A program made the translations under genes and the position numbers. Below, piece by piece: positions 35,574 through 44,550 of a stretch of 64,000 nt of DNA (positions are counted from its first letter, which is position 1; every line of letters starts with the position of its first letter). The notes beneath the pieces were generated by a model that ran no database searches, was not told the DNA's origin, and was given only the letters and a program-made list of their open reading frames with translations. The stretch spans positions 124,001 to 188,000 of the forward strand of contig NZ_CANMRN010000003.1 of assembly GCF_947500265.1 (NCBI RefSeq), read 5' to 3'. Source of the stretch: an uncultured Psychrobacter sp. (GTDB lineage: Bacteria > Pseudomonadota > Gammaproteobacteria > Pseudomonadales > Moraxellaceae).

Positions 35574-36530
35574 ATGATTATAGATATTATCGGTGATATA
35601 CATGGTTATGCAGACAAACTGGTCGGTCTGTTGCATCAGTTAGGCTATGAGCATAACGATCAGCATTTCGTGCCACCAACAGGTCATAGGGCTTTATTTA
35701 TCGGTGATTTGATCGATCGTGGTTCGCAGCAATTAGCCACGCTAGAAATTGTCTTTGCGATGCTAGATGCCGATGTGGCCGATGCAGTAATGGGTAACCA
35801 TGAATATAACGCATTGGCATATGCCACGCGTGATCCTGATAATACTAGCCAGTATTTACGCTCGCACAATGATATCCATAGACGCCAACATGAGGCGTTT
35901 TTAGCAGAGATACCATTTGGCTCAGAGCAACATGAGTACTGGTTGCAGCGTCTATACGAAATTCCATTATGGATTGAGACCGACTACGCCTGTTTTGTAC
36001 ATGCTTGCTGGGATACAGATAGCATGGCAATATTAAAGCCCCTTCTGACTGACGATAACTGTCTGACTCCAGCAGGTTTAATCGCGATGGCTAAAGAAGA
36101 TACCATCGCCTTTGACGCTTTAGAGCGAGTGTTAAAAGGGGTTGAAACAGGCTTACCTGACGGCATTGTGATGGTAGACAAAGAAGGTACTGAGCGTACG
36201 CGAGTACGAGTACGCTGGTGGCTAGATGAGTTAAATACACGCACCCTGCGTGAAGTGTCTCGTGCTCCATCGTCCGCATTGGCACAAATACCGCCTGACG
36301 CACTGGCTGAAAATATTGAATTTGCGCTAAAAACTCATAAACCTGTGTTCGTCGGGCACTATTGGCTCACTGGCACCCCTGAGCCACTCAGTCCACAAGT
36401 TGCTTGTACCGACTACTCTGCAGCAGTAGATAGCGGCTATCTAACATGCTATCAACTGGAAACCGAAAAACCATTACCATTGACGGTCAATCACTTTGTT
36501 CAGCATTATCACGATGAAAAACATATATAA
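35574..36530 (+). CDS. Metallophosphoesterase (PrpE/ApaH-like)
   Basis: 318-residue cytosolic phosphoesterase with the standard two-metal motifs GDIHG (7-11), GDLIDRG (44-50) and GNHEYNALAYA (from about 75), plus later His-containing blocks FVHACWD and FVGHYWL. The group includes diadenosine tetraphosphatases and protein phosphatases of the PrpE type. The substrate cannot be told from sequence. It follows the rhomboid gene and precedes purE by 107 bases; the ribosome-binding site is weak. Confidence 0.87.
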   Translation: MIIDIIGDIHGYADKLVGLLHQLGYEHNDQHFVPPTGHRALFIGDLIDRGSQQLATLEIVFAMLDADVADAVMGNHEYNALAYATRDPDNTSQYLRSHNDIHRRQHEAFLAEIPFGSEQHEYWLQRLYEIPLWIETDYACFVHACWDTDSMAILKPLLTDDNCLTPAGLIAMAKEDTIAFDALERVLKGVETGLPDGIVMVDKEGTERTRVRVRWWLDELNTRTLREVSRAPSSALAQIPPDALAENIEFALKTHKPVFVGHYWLTGTPEPLSPQVACTDYSAAVDSGYLTCYQLETEKPLPLTVNHFVQHYHDEKHI

Positions 36531-36637
36531 AATCGTGATATCAATGCAATTAGCGCCATACCAGTATTAAAAATCAAACTTGGCTTTACGACCATAGCAA
36601 AATTTTTGTATGATGGTCTTTTTGAGGATATCCAATC

Positions 36638-37189
36638 ATGAGCACCACGAATACTGCTGCTAACCAGAACGGTCCAATCACTTCCCCTGCTGGTCAGCCA
36701 AAAGTCGGCATTATCATGGGTTCGCAGTCTGACTGGGCGACTATGAGTGCTGCTGCGCAATTGCTTGCAGACTTTGACATTGCTTTTGATTGTGAAGTTG
36801 TCTCTGCACACCGTACGCCTGATAGATTATTTGATTATGCTAAGAGCGCAAAAGACAATGGTCTACAAGTGATCATCGCTGGTGCAGGTGGTGCCGCTCA
36901 TCTGCCAGGCATGTGTGCCAGTCAAACGCCGCTACCTGTCTTTGGTGTCCCCGTAAAGTCATCTATGCTGAGCGGTTGGGATAGTCTACTGTCTATCGTA
37001 CAAATGCCAAAAGGCGTCGCTGTTGGTACTTTGGCGATTGGTGCTGCTGGTGCTTATAACGCTGCCCTACTTGCAATTCAAGTACTGGCATTGCATGATG
37101 ATACGATTGCTACTAAGCTCGATCAGATGCGCCAGTCTCAGACTGAGACTATTCTTGCTAGCCCAACACCAGGTATTATCAATCCTTAG
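36638..37189 (+). CDS. purE: N5-carboxyaminoimidazole ribonucleotide mutase
   Basis: 183-residue cytosolic enzyme of purine synthesis that converts N5-CAIR, the product of PurK, to CAIR. Class I PurE motifs are present: [36 protein letters not shown] and [30 protein letters not shown] precedes the ATG. It pairs with purK downstream, but a hairpin between them may reduce read-through. Confidence 0.96.
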   Translation: MSTTNTAANQNGPITSPAGQPKVGIIMGSQSDWATMSAAAQLLADFDIAFDCEVVSAHRTPDRLFDYAKSAKDNGLQVIIAGAGGAAHLPGMCASQTPLPVFGVPVKSSMLSGWDSLLSIVQMPKGVAVGTLAIGAAGAYNAALLAIQVLALHDDTIATKLDQMRQSQTETILASPTPGIINP

Positions 37190-37290
37190 GTAGATATAAG
37201 TCGACCTACTTTTATAGCAGCGTCTTTTATATTTATAGCTTAACGATTGAAGCTATCACTGTATATTTTTAAGCAATTCCGAGTAGAGAT

Positions 37291-37315
37291 AAGGTGCATA
37301 CAGTGCACCTTTTCC
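37291..37315 (+). terminator. Hairpin between purE and purK
   Basis: AAGGTGCA (37291-37298) pairs exactly with TGCACCTT (37304-37311), followed by TTCC. It is a moderate terminator or attenuator that lies between two genes of the same pathway step. Confidence 0.6.
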
Positions 37316-37386
37316 TATTTTCACCCATTGAGTTTTAGATTTTAATAGCCCAAACACCTTATTCACTTTTATTCAAAGAGCCTGCC

Positions 37387-38763
37387 ATGACTACAGCAAA
37401 CGCTTATCCTGTTACCCAAACCATTCGTACCATCGGTATTTTAGGCGGTGGTCAGCTTGGTATGATGCTTGCCGAAGCCGCCATGCCATTGGGTTACCAA
37501 TGCGTATTTTTAGAAGACAATCCAGAATGTCCTGCCAGCCTATACGGTCGTGTCTTTCATAGCGACCAATTAGAAGACTTTATCGCAGCAGCGGATGTCT
37601 TTACGTTAGAGTTTGAAAACACGCCAACGTCTACGGTCGAGCAACTGGTTCGCTTGTCAAAATCTGGCAGCAAGCAAGGCATGTTCCCACCGCTGATTGC
37701 GCTTGATATCGCTCAAGATCGTCTAAAAGAAAAGCAGATGTTCAACACACTTGATATCGCCACTGTACCCTTTATGGCTGTCAATTCTGAAGCTGAGTTG
37801 AAACAAGCTTGTGATGAGCTTGGGCTACCAATCGTGCTGAAGACCAGTCGCGGTGGTTACGACGGTAAGGGACAGTTCGTTATCAAGCAGGACAGTGATA
37901 TTAAAACAGCTTGGCTAGATTTAAAAGACGCGGTCAGCGGTAAAGGTTCACTTACGCCAACGCCTGCGCCGTTAATTGCTGAAGGTTTTATTAACTTTAG
38001 CCGTGAAGTCTCTATCATTGCAGCAAGAGCGCAAAACGGTCAGGTACGCTGTTACGACTTGGTCGAAAATCATCATCACAACGGTATCTTAGCCAAAACT
38101 CAAGCACCTGCTGTCGGTACGAGTCACCTGTTTCAACAAGCAACAGACGCCATTACTAAAGTCATGAACCATTTAGATTATGTCGGCGTTATGGCGCTTG
38201 AATTATTCGTCACCAAAGATGCTCGCGGTCACAACGCGATACTAGCAAATGAAATCGCGCCACGGGTACACAACTCTGGACACTGGAGTATCGAAGGCGC
38301 TATTACCAGTCAGTTTGAGAACCATATCCGTGCCGTAGTCAACTTGCCATTAGGCGATACAGATAATGTGCATCCTGCGATTATGGTGAATGTACTGGGT
38401 CAATATCCTGATATCAGTGCAGTGCTAAACATCGATGGCGCTCATTACCATAGCTATCATAAGGCTGAGCGTGACGATCGCAAGATTGCTCATATAACCC
38501 TGATGCCTAATGATGTGACAGATTTAGAGCCTGCTATGGCAAAACTGGTCGCTATCTTGCCAAACAAGGTTGGTCTGGACAAAGAGTATGCAAACGTAGA
38601 TACTCAGCCTAGTAAAGCAGACGTCGATACTAAGAGTAATGCTAAAAACAGTACTCAGAACAGTGTTCAAAATAATGCCACAGCTGATGAACTAGACAAT
38701 AAAGACAGCCAAGCAGACAGCCTGACTGCTCCCTCAGCAAAACCTGAGAAGGCCAAAAAATAA
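37387..38763 (+). CDS. purK: 5-(carboxyamino)imidazole ribonucleotide synthase, with C-terminal extension
   Basis: 458-residue ATP-grasp enzyme that carboxylates AIR with bicarbonate and ATP, supplying PurE. Motifs: GILGGGQLGMMLAEAA at the N-terminus, VLKTSRGGYDGKGQF, EGFINFSREVSIIAAR and NEIAPRVHNSGHWSIEGA. The core ends near residue 393. A further 65 residues, rich in Asn, Ala, Asp, Lys and Ser, are absent from E. coli PurK (355). The stop TAA overlaps the next ATG by one base (TAATG), which implies coupled translation with yaiI. Confidence 0.95.
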   Translation: MTTANAYPVTQTIRTIGILGGGQLGMMLAEAAMPLGYQCVFLEDNPECPASLYGRVFHSDQLEDFIAAADVFTLEFENTPTSTVEQLVRLSKSGSKQGMFPPLIALDIAQDRLKEKQMFNTLDIATVPFMAVNSEAELKQACDELGLPIVLKTSRGGYDGKGQFVIKQDSDIKTAWLDLKDAVSGKGSLTPTPAPLIAEGFINFSREVSIIAARAQNGQVRCYDLVENHHHNGILAKTQAPAVGTSHLFQQATDAITKVMNHLDYVGVMALELFVTKDARGHNAILANEIAPRVHNSGHWSIEGAITSQFENHIRAVVNLPLGDTDNVHPAIMVNVLGQYPDISAVLNIDGAHYHSYHKAERDDRKIAHITLMPNDVTDLEPAMAKLVAILPNKVGLDKEYANVDTQPSKADVDTKSNAKNSTQNSVQNNATADELDNKDSQADSLTAPSAKPEKAKK

Positions 38764-39212
38764 TGCAGATATGGGTGGACGCAGACTCGGTGCCATTGAT
38801 TGCCAAAGATTTGATTATTAAGACGGCTGAACGTACCAAGACCATGGCTATATTTGTGGCCAATCAGCCGATCAAGCTACGCAAGTCGCCCCTACTTGTT
38901 ATGACTGTCGTGCCATCAGGGTTCGACAAAGCTGATGATTATATCGTCGAGCAGATACAGGTTGGTGACTTGGCTATCACTAGCGACATTCCTTTGGCCA
39001 ATGACATTTTGGATAAAGGTGGTATGGTATTGACGACGCGCGGTGTGGTCTACGACAAAAACAACATCAAGCAGAAGCTCAATATGCGCGACTTTATGGA
39101 TACTATGCGCGGTACTGGTGTCCTAGAGTTGCAGGAAATGAGCGGTCAGAAACCCTACGGTGATCGAGATAAAAAAGCCTTTGCCGATGGTCTCAATCGC
39201 TTGGTTCGTTAG
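38763..39212 (+). CDS. yaiI: UPF0178 family protein YaiI
   Basis: 149 residues of the DUF188/YaiI-YqxD family. It shows IWVDADSVP at the N-terminus, VPSGFDKADDYIVEQIQVGDLAITSDIPLANDIL in the middle and GVVYDKNNI. The acidic residues resemble a PIN-like nuclease fold, but no activity is established to my knowledge. Its start overlaps the purK stop, so it is co-translated with purK. Confidence 0.92.
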   Translation: MQIWVDADSVPLIAKDLIIKTAERTKTMAIFVANQPIKLRKSPLLVMTVVPSGFDKADDYIVEQIQVGDLAITSDIPLANDILDKGGMVLTTRGVVYDKNNIKQKLNMRDFMDTMRGTGVLELQEMSGQKPYGDRDKKAFADGLNRLVR

Positions 39213-39329
39213 TATTTTTATCGTTCTATCTGACGCTTACTCATTCTGCCATCTGTGACACGATGGCATCTAATCAACGTTTGCTTCCTTGCAAACTGTA
39301 TACACTCTATAACCAAACACTATTCAATC

Positions 39330-39358
39330 AGCACGCTTTATAACGAAGCGTGCTACCT
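39330..39358 (+). terminator. Hairpin after yaiI
   Basis: AGCACGCTT (39330-39338) pairs exactly with AAGCGTGCT (39346-39354) around a 7-base loop, 118 bases past the yaiI stop. The following T-tract is weak. Confidence 0.5.
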
Positions 39359-39446
39359 ATCTTTGTTACTCTATATTCGGTTTTTAAGATAAATAAACTT
39401 ACTGAATAATTCAAACAATAGCATTTAAATAAAAATAGGAATGGTT

Positions 39447-40088
39447 ATGAAAATTTTAGTCGTTGGTGCAAGTGGTCGAGTGGGCGGTGATTTGGTTAAG
39501 CAGTTATTGGCTGATGACCATCAAGTTATTGGCACGACTCGTCAGAAAGAAAAGTTATTTGATAATGACAATTATACCCAGCTAGATTTAGACATTACAG
39601 CCAGTAAAGACTCTATTGAAAAACAACTAGATCAGGACATTGAGGCTGTTTACTTTGTTGCAGGGTCTGGTGGCAAAAACGTCTTAGAAGTTGATTTGCA
39701 TGGTGCTGTAAAAACGATGCAGGCTGCACAAGATAAAGGCATTAAACGTTATATTATGCTGAGCTCAGTCTTTTCATTAGAAACTGAAAAATGGGATGAA
39801 AACCCTGGTATTGCAGATTTAAAAGAATACTATATCTCTAAACACTACGCCGATCACTGGTTAGTGAACAACAGCTCACTTGATTACACTATCGTACAGC
39901 CAGGCGCCCTAAAAGAACGCTCTGGTACAGGCAAAATCACTATTAATGATACAAGTTCTGGTGAGAATGCAATCGAAGATGTAGCGACAACGCTAGCCGC
40001 GGTACTAACCGCAGATAACACGATAGGCAAAGTCTTCAATCTACACAATGGTGATATTGATATCAATGAAGCAGTTGCTACGGTATAA
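39447..40088 (+). CDS. NAD(P)-binding oxidoreductase of the atypical SDR/NmrA type
   Basis: 213 residues with an N-terminal Rossmann motif KILVVGASGRVGGDLVKQLL. Further features of the YwnB/YhfK-like SDR_a5 group are AVYFVAGSGGKNVLEVDLHGAVKTMQAA, YIMLSSVFSLE, YYISKHYADHWL and YTIVQPGALKE. The YxxxK-like YYISK may be the catalytic pair, but many of these proteins act as NADP sensors and have no known substrate. I chose the ATG at 39447 because AGGA lies 6 bases before it; the ATG at 39441 would touch AGGA. Confidence 0.86.
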   Translation: MKILVVGASGRVGGDLVKQLLADDHQVIGTTRQKEKLFDNDNYTQLDLDITASKDSIEKQLDQDIEAVYFVAGSGGKNVLEVDLHGAVKTMQAAQDKGIKRYIMLSSVFSLETEKWDENPGIADLKEYYISKHYADHWLVNNSSLDYTIVQPGALKERSGTGKITINDTSSGENAIEDVATTLAAVLTADNTIGKVFNLHNGDIDINEAVATV

Positions 40089-40146
40089 ATAAATTTAGCA
40101 GTAGCAAAATTGATTGTATCTGCTAGATTTTAAAAGCAGCCAATAC

Positions 40147-40204
40147 AAAAGGTCGTTATCGATTCGCCAATATCTAATTGGTAAATCGACAACGACCTTT
40201 TTAT
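40147..40204 (+). terminator. Bidirectional terminator, SDR gene and epmA
   Basis: Arms 40147-40171 and 40177-40201 pair at 22 of 25 positions, with T-runs on both strands between convergent stops. Confidence 0.85.
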
Positions 40205-40246
40205 TATGTATTTAGATTACAGCTAATCTAAAAGAAGCTCATTCAA

Positions 40247-41275
40247 TTATGCTTGCCCACTGGGAAAAGGAATGACTTCTTCCAAGCTGCTTGCACCTGT
40301 TACAACCATTAGCAATCTATCCATACCGACTGCGATACCGCTACATGGCATCAAATCATTGGAGGCAGCTAATAGATGTTCATCAATTGGCATTTGAGGT
40401 AGATCATGACGCGCACGTAATTGATTGTCTTGTTCAAAACGGTCACGCAATGCTTGGCCATCTGCTAGCTCGTCATAAGCATTAGCGATTTCAATGCCAT
40501 TGATATACAGCTCAAAACGCTTAGCAATTTTATTACCGTCTTTGTCCATAGATGTCTTCGCTAGTGCAGCGGTCGCAGGTGGATACTCTATAATCAATGT
40601 CGGCAAATCATGACCTAGGTTTGGCTCTACGGCATGACTGAATAACAAATCCAACCAGCTCTGACGACGGTTTTCTTCGCTATCATCAGTATTATTAAAA
40701 TCAAATCCTGTCAAACCCATATCTTCTGCCACGGCTTGCAATGCAGTTAAACTCGCTGTCAACGGATGTATGCCCACAAAGTCCATAAAGGCATCGACAT
40801 AGCGATAATGACTCATCACAATTGAATGACCATAGAGTGTCTCCAACAATTCATTAAGTTCAGTTGCCATCTCGTCCAGACTATAATTAGGTTGATACCA
40901 TTCAAGCATCGTAAATTCAATATTATGACGTGTGCCTATTTCGTTATCACGAAAGACAGGACAAATCTGATAGATAGGTACTTGCCAGCTGGCTAATAAA
41001 CGCTTCATCGCAAACTCAGGCGAGGTATGCAAATAATAAGTGCGTGGACGGTCTTGATAGGTCACGTGAGCTGCTATAGACTGCAAAAAAGTGTCTGTAT
41101 TACCTGCTTGGGATAATAGCGGTGTCTGCACTTCCAGCACTTGTCGACTGGCAAAAAACTGCCGAATACTACTGATAAATTGCGCGCGCTTTTGTGCCAT
41201 CGCAAGTGTCATGGTTGGCGCGTAGCTAGGCTTAGAAGTAATAAGCTGCGAAGAAATATTATTTACTTGAGTCAT
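40247..41275 (-). CDS. epmA: Elongation factor P--(R)-beta-lysine ligase
   Basis: 342-residue class II lysyl-tRNA-synthetase paralogue (GenX/PoxA) that attaches beta-lysine to EF-P. Class II motifs are visible: VLEVQTPLLSQAGNTDTF (motif 1 area), CPVFRDNEIGTRHNIEFTMLEWY (motif 2) and GIAVGMDRLLMVVTG (motif 3). The anticodon-binding domain of LysRS is absent, as expected. It lies 54 bases downstream of pdxB on the same strand and is probably co-transcribed. Confidence 0.94.
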   Translation of the reverse strand: MTQVNNISSQLITSKPSYAPTMTLAMAQKRAQFISSIRQFFASRQVLEVQTPLLSQAGNTDTFLQSIAAHVTYQDRPRTYYLHTSPEFAMKRLLASWQVPIYQICPVFRDNEIGTRHNIEFTMLEWYQPNYSLDEMATELNELLETLYGHSIVMSHYRYVDAFMDFVGIHPLTASLTALQAVAEDMGLTGFDFNNTDDSEENRRQSWLDLLFSHAVEPNLGHDLPTLIIEYPPATAALAKTSMDKDGNKIAKRFELYINGIEIANAYDELADGQALRDRFEQDNQLRARHDLPQMPIDEHLLAASNDLMPCSGIAVGMDRLLMVVTGASSLEEVIPFPSGQA

Positions 41276-41329
41276 TGGGCTCTACTGCGACTGATAAATG
41301 ATTAGCTGCTAAAGATTCTATCTGGCCGT

Positions 41330-42496
41330 TTAAAACTGCCACTCACGACGCAAGTGGTAGTCACGCCTCAGACTGTCGAAGTCAGCACCGTTTACTTGCC
41401 CATCAACCGCCTTATTTCGCAATGAGGTATCATCTTGCATGATGTCATAAAACTTTGGCAATCTGTCTGGATACGATTTTAACTCAGACCATAAGAACAT
41501 ATTTAGCGGTAGCAGACTGGACATAGATTGAGCTGGAGGTATTGCTAATTTTTCACACAATGCATCATAAATGATTTGTGTGCCACGTAGCTTACCTTCT
41601 AGCGTATAGCCAGCGATATGCGGTGTGGCAATAGCGAGTTTGGATAGTAAGCTTTCTTCAATTTCTGGCTCATGCTCAAACACGTCTAGCACCACTTGAC
41701 GTCCAGTACGCTCAATGTTGGCTTCAAGCGCGCTTTCCTCGATTACAGGCCCTCGCGCACTATTAATCAGCATCGTATCGGCAGGCATCATTGCCAATGC
41801 AGCTGCATTGATAAGGTGACGTGTTGGGTAGTCACTACCTTTAGGATTCGTCGCATTCTTTTCATTGGTCAAAGGCACATGCAGACTAACCACGTCACTC
41901 TGGCTAAGTACCTGCTCCAAGCTAGCATTGTTAGTTTTAGAGGCTGGTAACAAGGGATCATAACCTAGCACCTGCCAACCCAAATCATAGGCATATTGAG
42001 CAAGTGTACTACCGATATTACCAAGACCAATGACACCTAATGTTAATGACGCCGATTGCTGCCAATACTGCGGACGCAAAGTGAAAACAGCCGTCAATAC
42101 ATATTGAGCCACAGAATGCTTGCTACAACCAGCCGCATTGGCGAAAGTGATATTGCGAGATGCTAGATAATCTTGATCTACATGGTCGGTACCAATAGTC
42201 GCAGACCCAACAAACTGTAGACTGTTATTATCAACCAATAGCGCTTCATTTACTTTCGTCACCGAGCGTATCAGCAGTACATCTGGCTGTACTTTGGCAA
42301 GTCGCACTGCATCGATATCTCGACCAGCGACAGTAATGATATCAACCGTATGCTCAGTCAGCTGACTAAGCGTAGCGTCATTAAAAAAATCATTTAGACT
42401 GGCGATGTTGCTGTCCGCTAAAATAGTGATATTTTTAATTGTACTTAACTTATCGGTCTTATTATTCGTCGGTTCTGTCATATTCTTATTTATCAT
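41330..42496 (-). CDS. pdxB: Erythronate-4-phosphate dehydrogenase
   Basis: 388-residue NAD-dependent D-2-hydroxyacid dehydrogenase that acts in PLP synthesis. The Rossmann motif is LGVIGLGNIGSTLAQYA. VGSATIGTDHVD, AAGCSKHSVAQYVL and LINSARGPVIEESAL are typical of PdxB, with the active-site His in IATPHIAGYTLEGK. PdxB-specific features include the C-terminal dimerisation domain (SELKSYPDRLPKFYDIM). The product pathway cofactor, PLP, is used by glyA and yggS products in this window. Confidence 0.93.
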   Translation of the reverse strand: MINKNMTEPTNNKTDKLSTIKNITILADSNIASLNDFFNDATLSQLTEHTVDIITVAGRDIDAVRLAKVQPDVLLIRSVTKVNEALLVDNNSLQFVGSATIGTDHVDQDYLASRNITFANAAGCSKHSVAQYVLTAVFTLRPQYWQQSASLTLGVIGLGNIGSTLAQYAYDLGWQVLGYDPLLPASKTNNASLEQVLSQSDVVSLHVPLTNEKNATNPKGSDYPTRHLINAAALAMMPADTMLINSARGPVIEESALEANIERTGRQVVLDVFEHEPEIEESLLSKLAIATPHIAGYTLEGKLRGTQIIYDALCEKLAIPPAQSMSSLLPLNMFLWSELKSYPDRLPKFYDIMQDDTSLRNKAVDGQVNGADFDSLRRDYHLRREWQF

Positions 42497-42547
42497 TTGC
42501 CACCATCTCTATCGATAATTTTTTACGTCATATTTGCTAGTGATTCG

Positions 42548-43675
42548 TTATTCTGGTTCGTGCACAGGATCTATCGCACGAGAGTCAGAAAGCATCACCT
42601 CTTGCTGAGCAAATATCTCATTCTTATGCTGCGATATCCACTCGCGCCATACCGCAAGCCCGATAGCCAATACGACAGGCCCGATAAACAAACCAACAAA
42701 ACCAAACGCTGTTAGACCACCCAGTACACCGATAAAAATAATGATAAAAGGAATTTTGGTCGCGCCGCTAATGACGATAGGACGAATCAAATTATCCACC
42801 CAGCTAATTACCAGTACACCCCATAGTGCCAATCCAATACCCTCTGCAGTATGTCCTTGGCTCAACAGCCAAATCGATACACCGCCCCAAACGAATGGCG
42901 TGCCAAACGGAATCAAGGCAATAATAAACGTGACAATGGTCAATAAAATAGGACTTGGCGCACCAGCGAAGTAATAGCCGATACCAGCCAATAAAGCCTG
43001 AGCCAATGCCGTCAGCCCAATGCCGTATACCACCGCACGCGTAGTTGTACCCACAGAATCGATGTAACCGTCGATGCGATTACCGATAATATTGCGCAGC
43101 GCTTGACGAATCTGCCGAACCAGACTGGTGCCATCTCGGTAAAAGAAGAAAAGCGTCATTAACGCCATACCGAGTTTGGCCAAACTACTGAACACCACAT
43201 CAAATGCTATTTTGCCATAATATAAATGCGACTGAACCCAAATGCGAAAAGCTTCTAGCGTCCCTTCTGGATTTTTGTTGATGCGCCACAGTACGTCCTT
43301 GACTTGCTGACCGATGATAGGCAAATCTTTGAGGGAGTCAGGCACATCTAAATAGCCTACCTTGATACGATAAATCAAGTTACTGATTAAACTTAAAGCT
43401 TCTTGCTGCAAGATAAACACACCGATGACCAGTGGCACGCCTATTATCAGTGAGATACTCACCGTCATAATAGCGGCACTAAAATCTGGGCTTAGCTTTA
43501 CCTTTTCATGGAAGAAATTATAAATAGGAAAAGTCACATAGGCCAAAATCGCTGCCCACAGCGCTGGCACAATAAAAAATTGCACCACTTGAAAACACAA
43601 TACGAACAGTACCACTAGCAACGTAATTGCTAATAAGCGCTGAATAATAAATTCTTTTGTCCAGTTTTCAATCAT
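42548..43675 (-). CDS. AI-2E family transporter (PerM/YdiK-like)
   Basis: 375-residue inner-membrane protein of the AI-2E/PerM family with about eight helices. It shows the family's PALWAAILAYVTFPIY, LFFFYRDG and ALIPFGTPFVWGGVSIWLLSQGH, then NLIRPIVISGATKIPFIIIFIGVLGGLTAFGFVGLFIGPVVLA. Transport of autoinducer-2 is shown for one member only; most members, including this one, have no known substrate. The ATG at 43675 (MIENWTK) is chosen over an upstream TTG. It is followed by pdxB 51 bases downstream. Confidence 0.9.
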   Translation of the reverse strand: MIENWTKEFIIQRLLAITLLVVLFVLCFQVVQFFIVPALWAAILAYVTFPIYNFFHEKVKLSPDFSAAIMTVSISLIIGVPLVIGVFILQQEALSLISNLIYRIKVGYLDVPDSLKDLPIIGQQVKDVLWRINKNPEGTLEAFRIWVQSHLYYGKIAFDVVFSSLAKLGMALMTLFFFYRDGTSLVRQIRQALRNIIGNRIDGYIDSVGTTTRAVVYGIGLTALAQALLAGIGYYFAGAPSPILLTIVTFIIALIPFGTPFVWGGVSIWLLSQGHTAEGIGLALWGVLVISWVDNLIRPIVISGATKIPFIIIFIGVLGGLTAFGFVGLFIGPVVLAIGLAVWREWISQHKNEIFAQQEVMLSDSRAIDPVHEPE

Positions 43676-43955
43676 AGCGTATAAACCAAAAGCGGACAGC
43701 AAACGATAATTTTGCTGGCGAGTTTATAAATGTGTGATGAATATCAGCTCTTAGACACTGTCTGTAAGCCGTATCCATTAGCGAGAGTTGCGAATCATAC
43801 AAAAAAGCATTGCGTCGGACTTATATTGCTACGGACTTATAAATTCACATGAAGATTAAGTAACATGACAATTAAATAGTATGACTATGTCTAGTTCTAT
43901 ACTATAAATTCATAGCCATTTATTATCATAGATAACACAATAAAAATGCAGTTAG

Positions 43956-43981
43956 CACGCTTTATTATGCAATAAAGCGTG
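43956..43981. repeat. Inverted repeat in the region upstream of nadE
   Basis: CACGCTTTATT (43956-43966) and its exact complement (43971-43981) flank ATGC. It shares AGCACGCTTTAT with the hairpin after yaiI (39330). No T-run follows. Confidence 0.6.
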
Positions 43982-44167
43982 TGAATTATATAACGCGTTG
44001 TTGTAATCTTTACTTACAACTTTGTCTATGCAAGCTTACTAGATGACGACGATAATGACTAGCGCATAATGCATGAATTTAGTGTGTAAAAATGATGTAT
44101 CGAAAACTGCTTTTATGTTCAGCTTTTAAACTGTTATCTTATAAGGGAATCCACTGGTGCGTTCTAT

Positions 44168-44192
44168 TTGTCGCGACAATTGATGTTATACT
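44168..44192 (+). promoter_or_regulatory. Possible operator and -10 element upstream of nadE
   Basis: The perfect palindrome TTGTCGCGACAA (44168-44179) ends 7 bases before TATACT (44187-44192), a good -10 match. A palindrome overlapping the -35 region is the usual place for a repressor. The distance to the nadE start (about 360 bases) implies a long leader if it serves nadE. Confidence 0.35.
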
Positions 44193-44550
44193 AAAGCAAT
44201 TATTTTAAGCTTTTCAGTGTAGTTAAGTTTATTTGCACATATTTATTTACATCGTCGTACAGACATCGAATCCTTTGAGCCAGATTTCAACACCTGCTTA
44301 TACCGTCTTCTTTTAGACTATCATAAGTTCTAATTTTAGGGTGTCGCTATCACTTAGAGTGAATTACTTGAGCAAAATCATAAGTCTTTTATAAAGGCTT
44401 ATACGAGATTTAGACTCAGCATATCAGCTCAATATTCGAGCTTGATATGCCAGAGCGCAGTTTTGAGTTAATTTCGGATTTACTTTGATTTTATTTGAAA
44501 TCAATACAGACACACCAAATTTTAATAATATATCGATAGGAACAATAACA

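Larger units (their letters stand above)
43676..44550. other. Long intergenic region before nadE
   Basis: 875 bases between divergent genes. It contains a perfect 11-base hairpin (43956-43981), a 12-base palindrome TTGTCGCGACAA (44168-44179) close to a TATACT element (44187-44192), and no gene that I can support. The open frame upstream of the nadE ATG lacks similarity. Confidence 0.5.
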
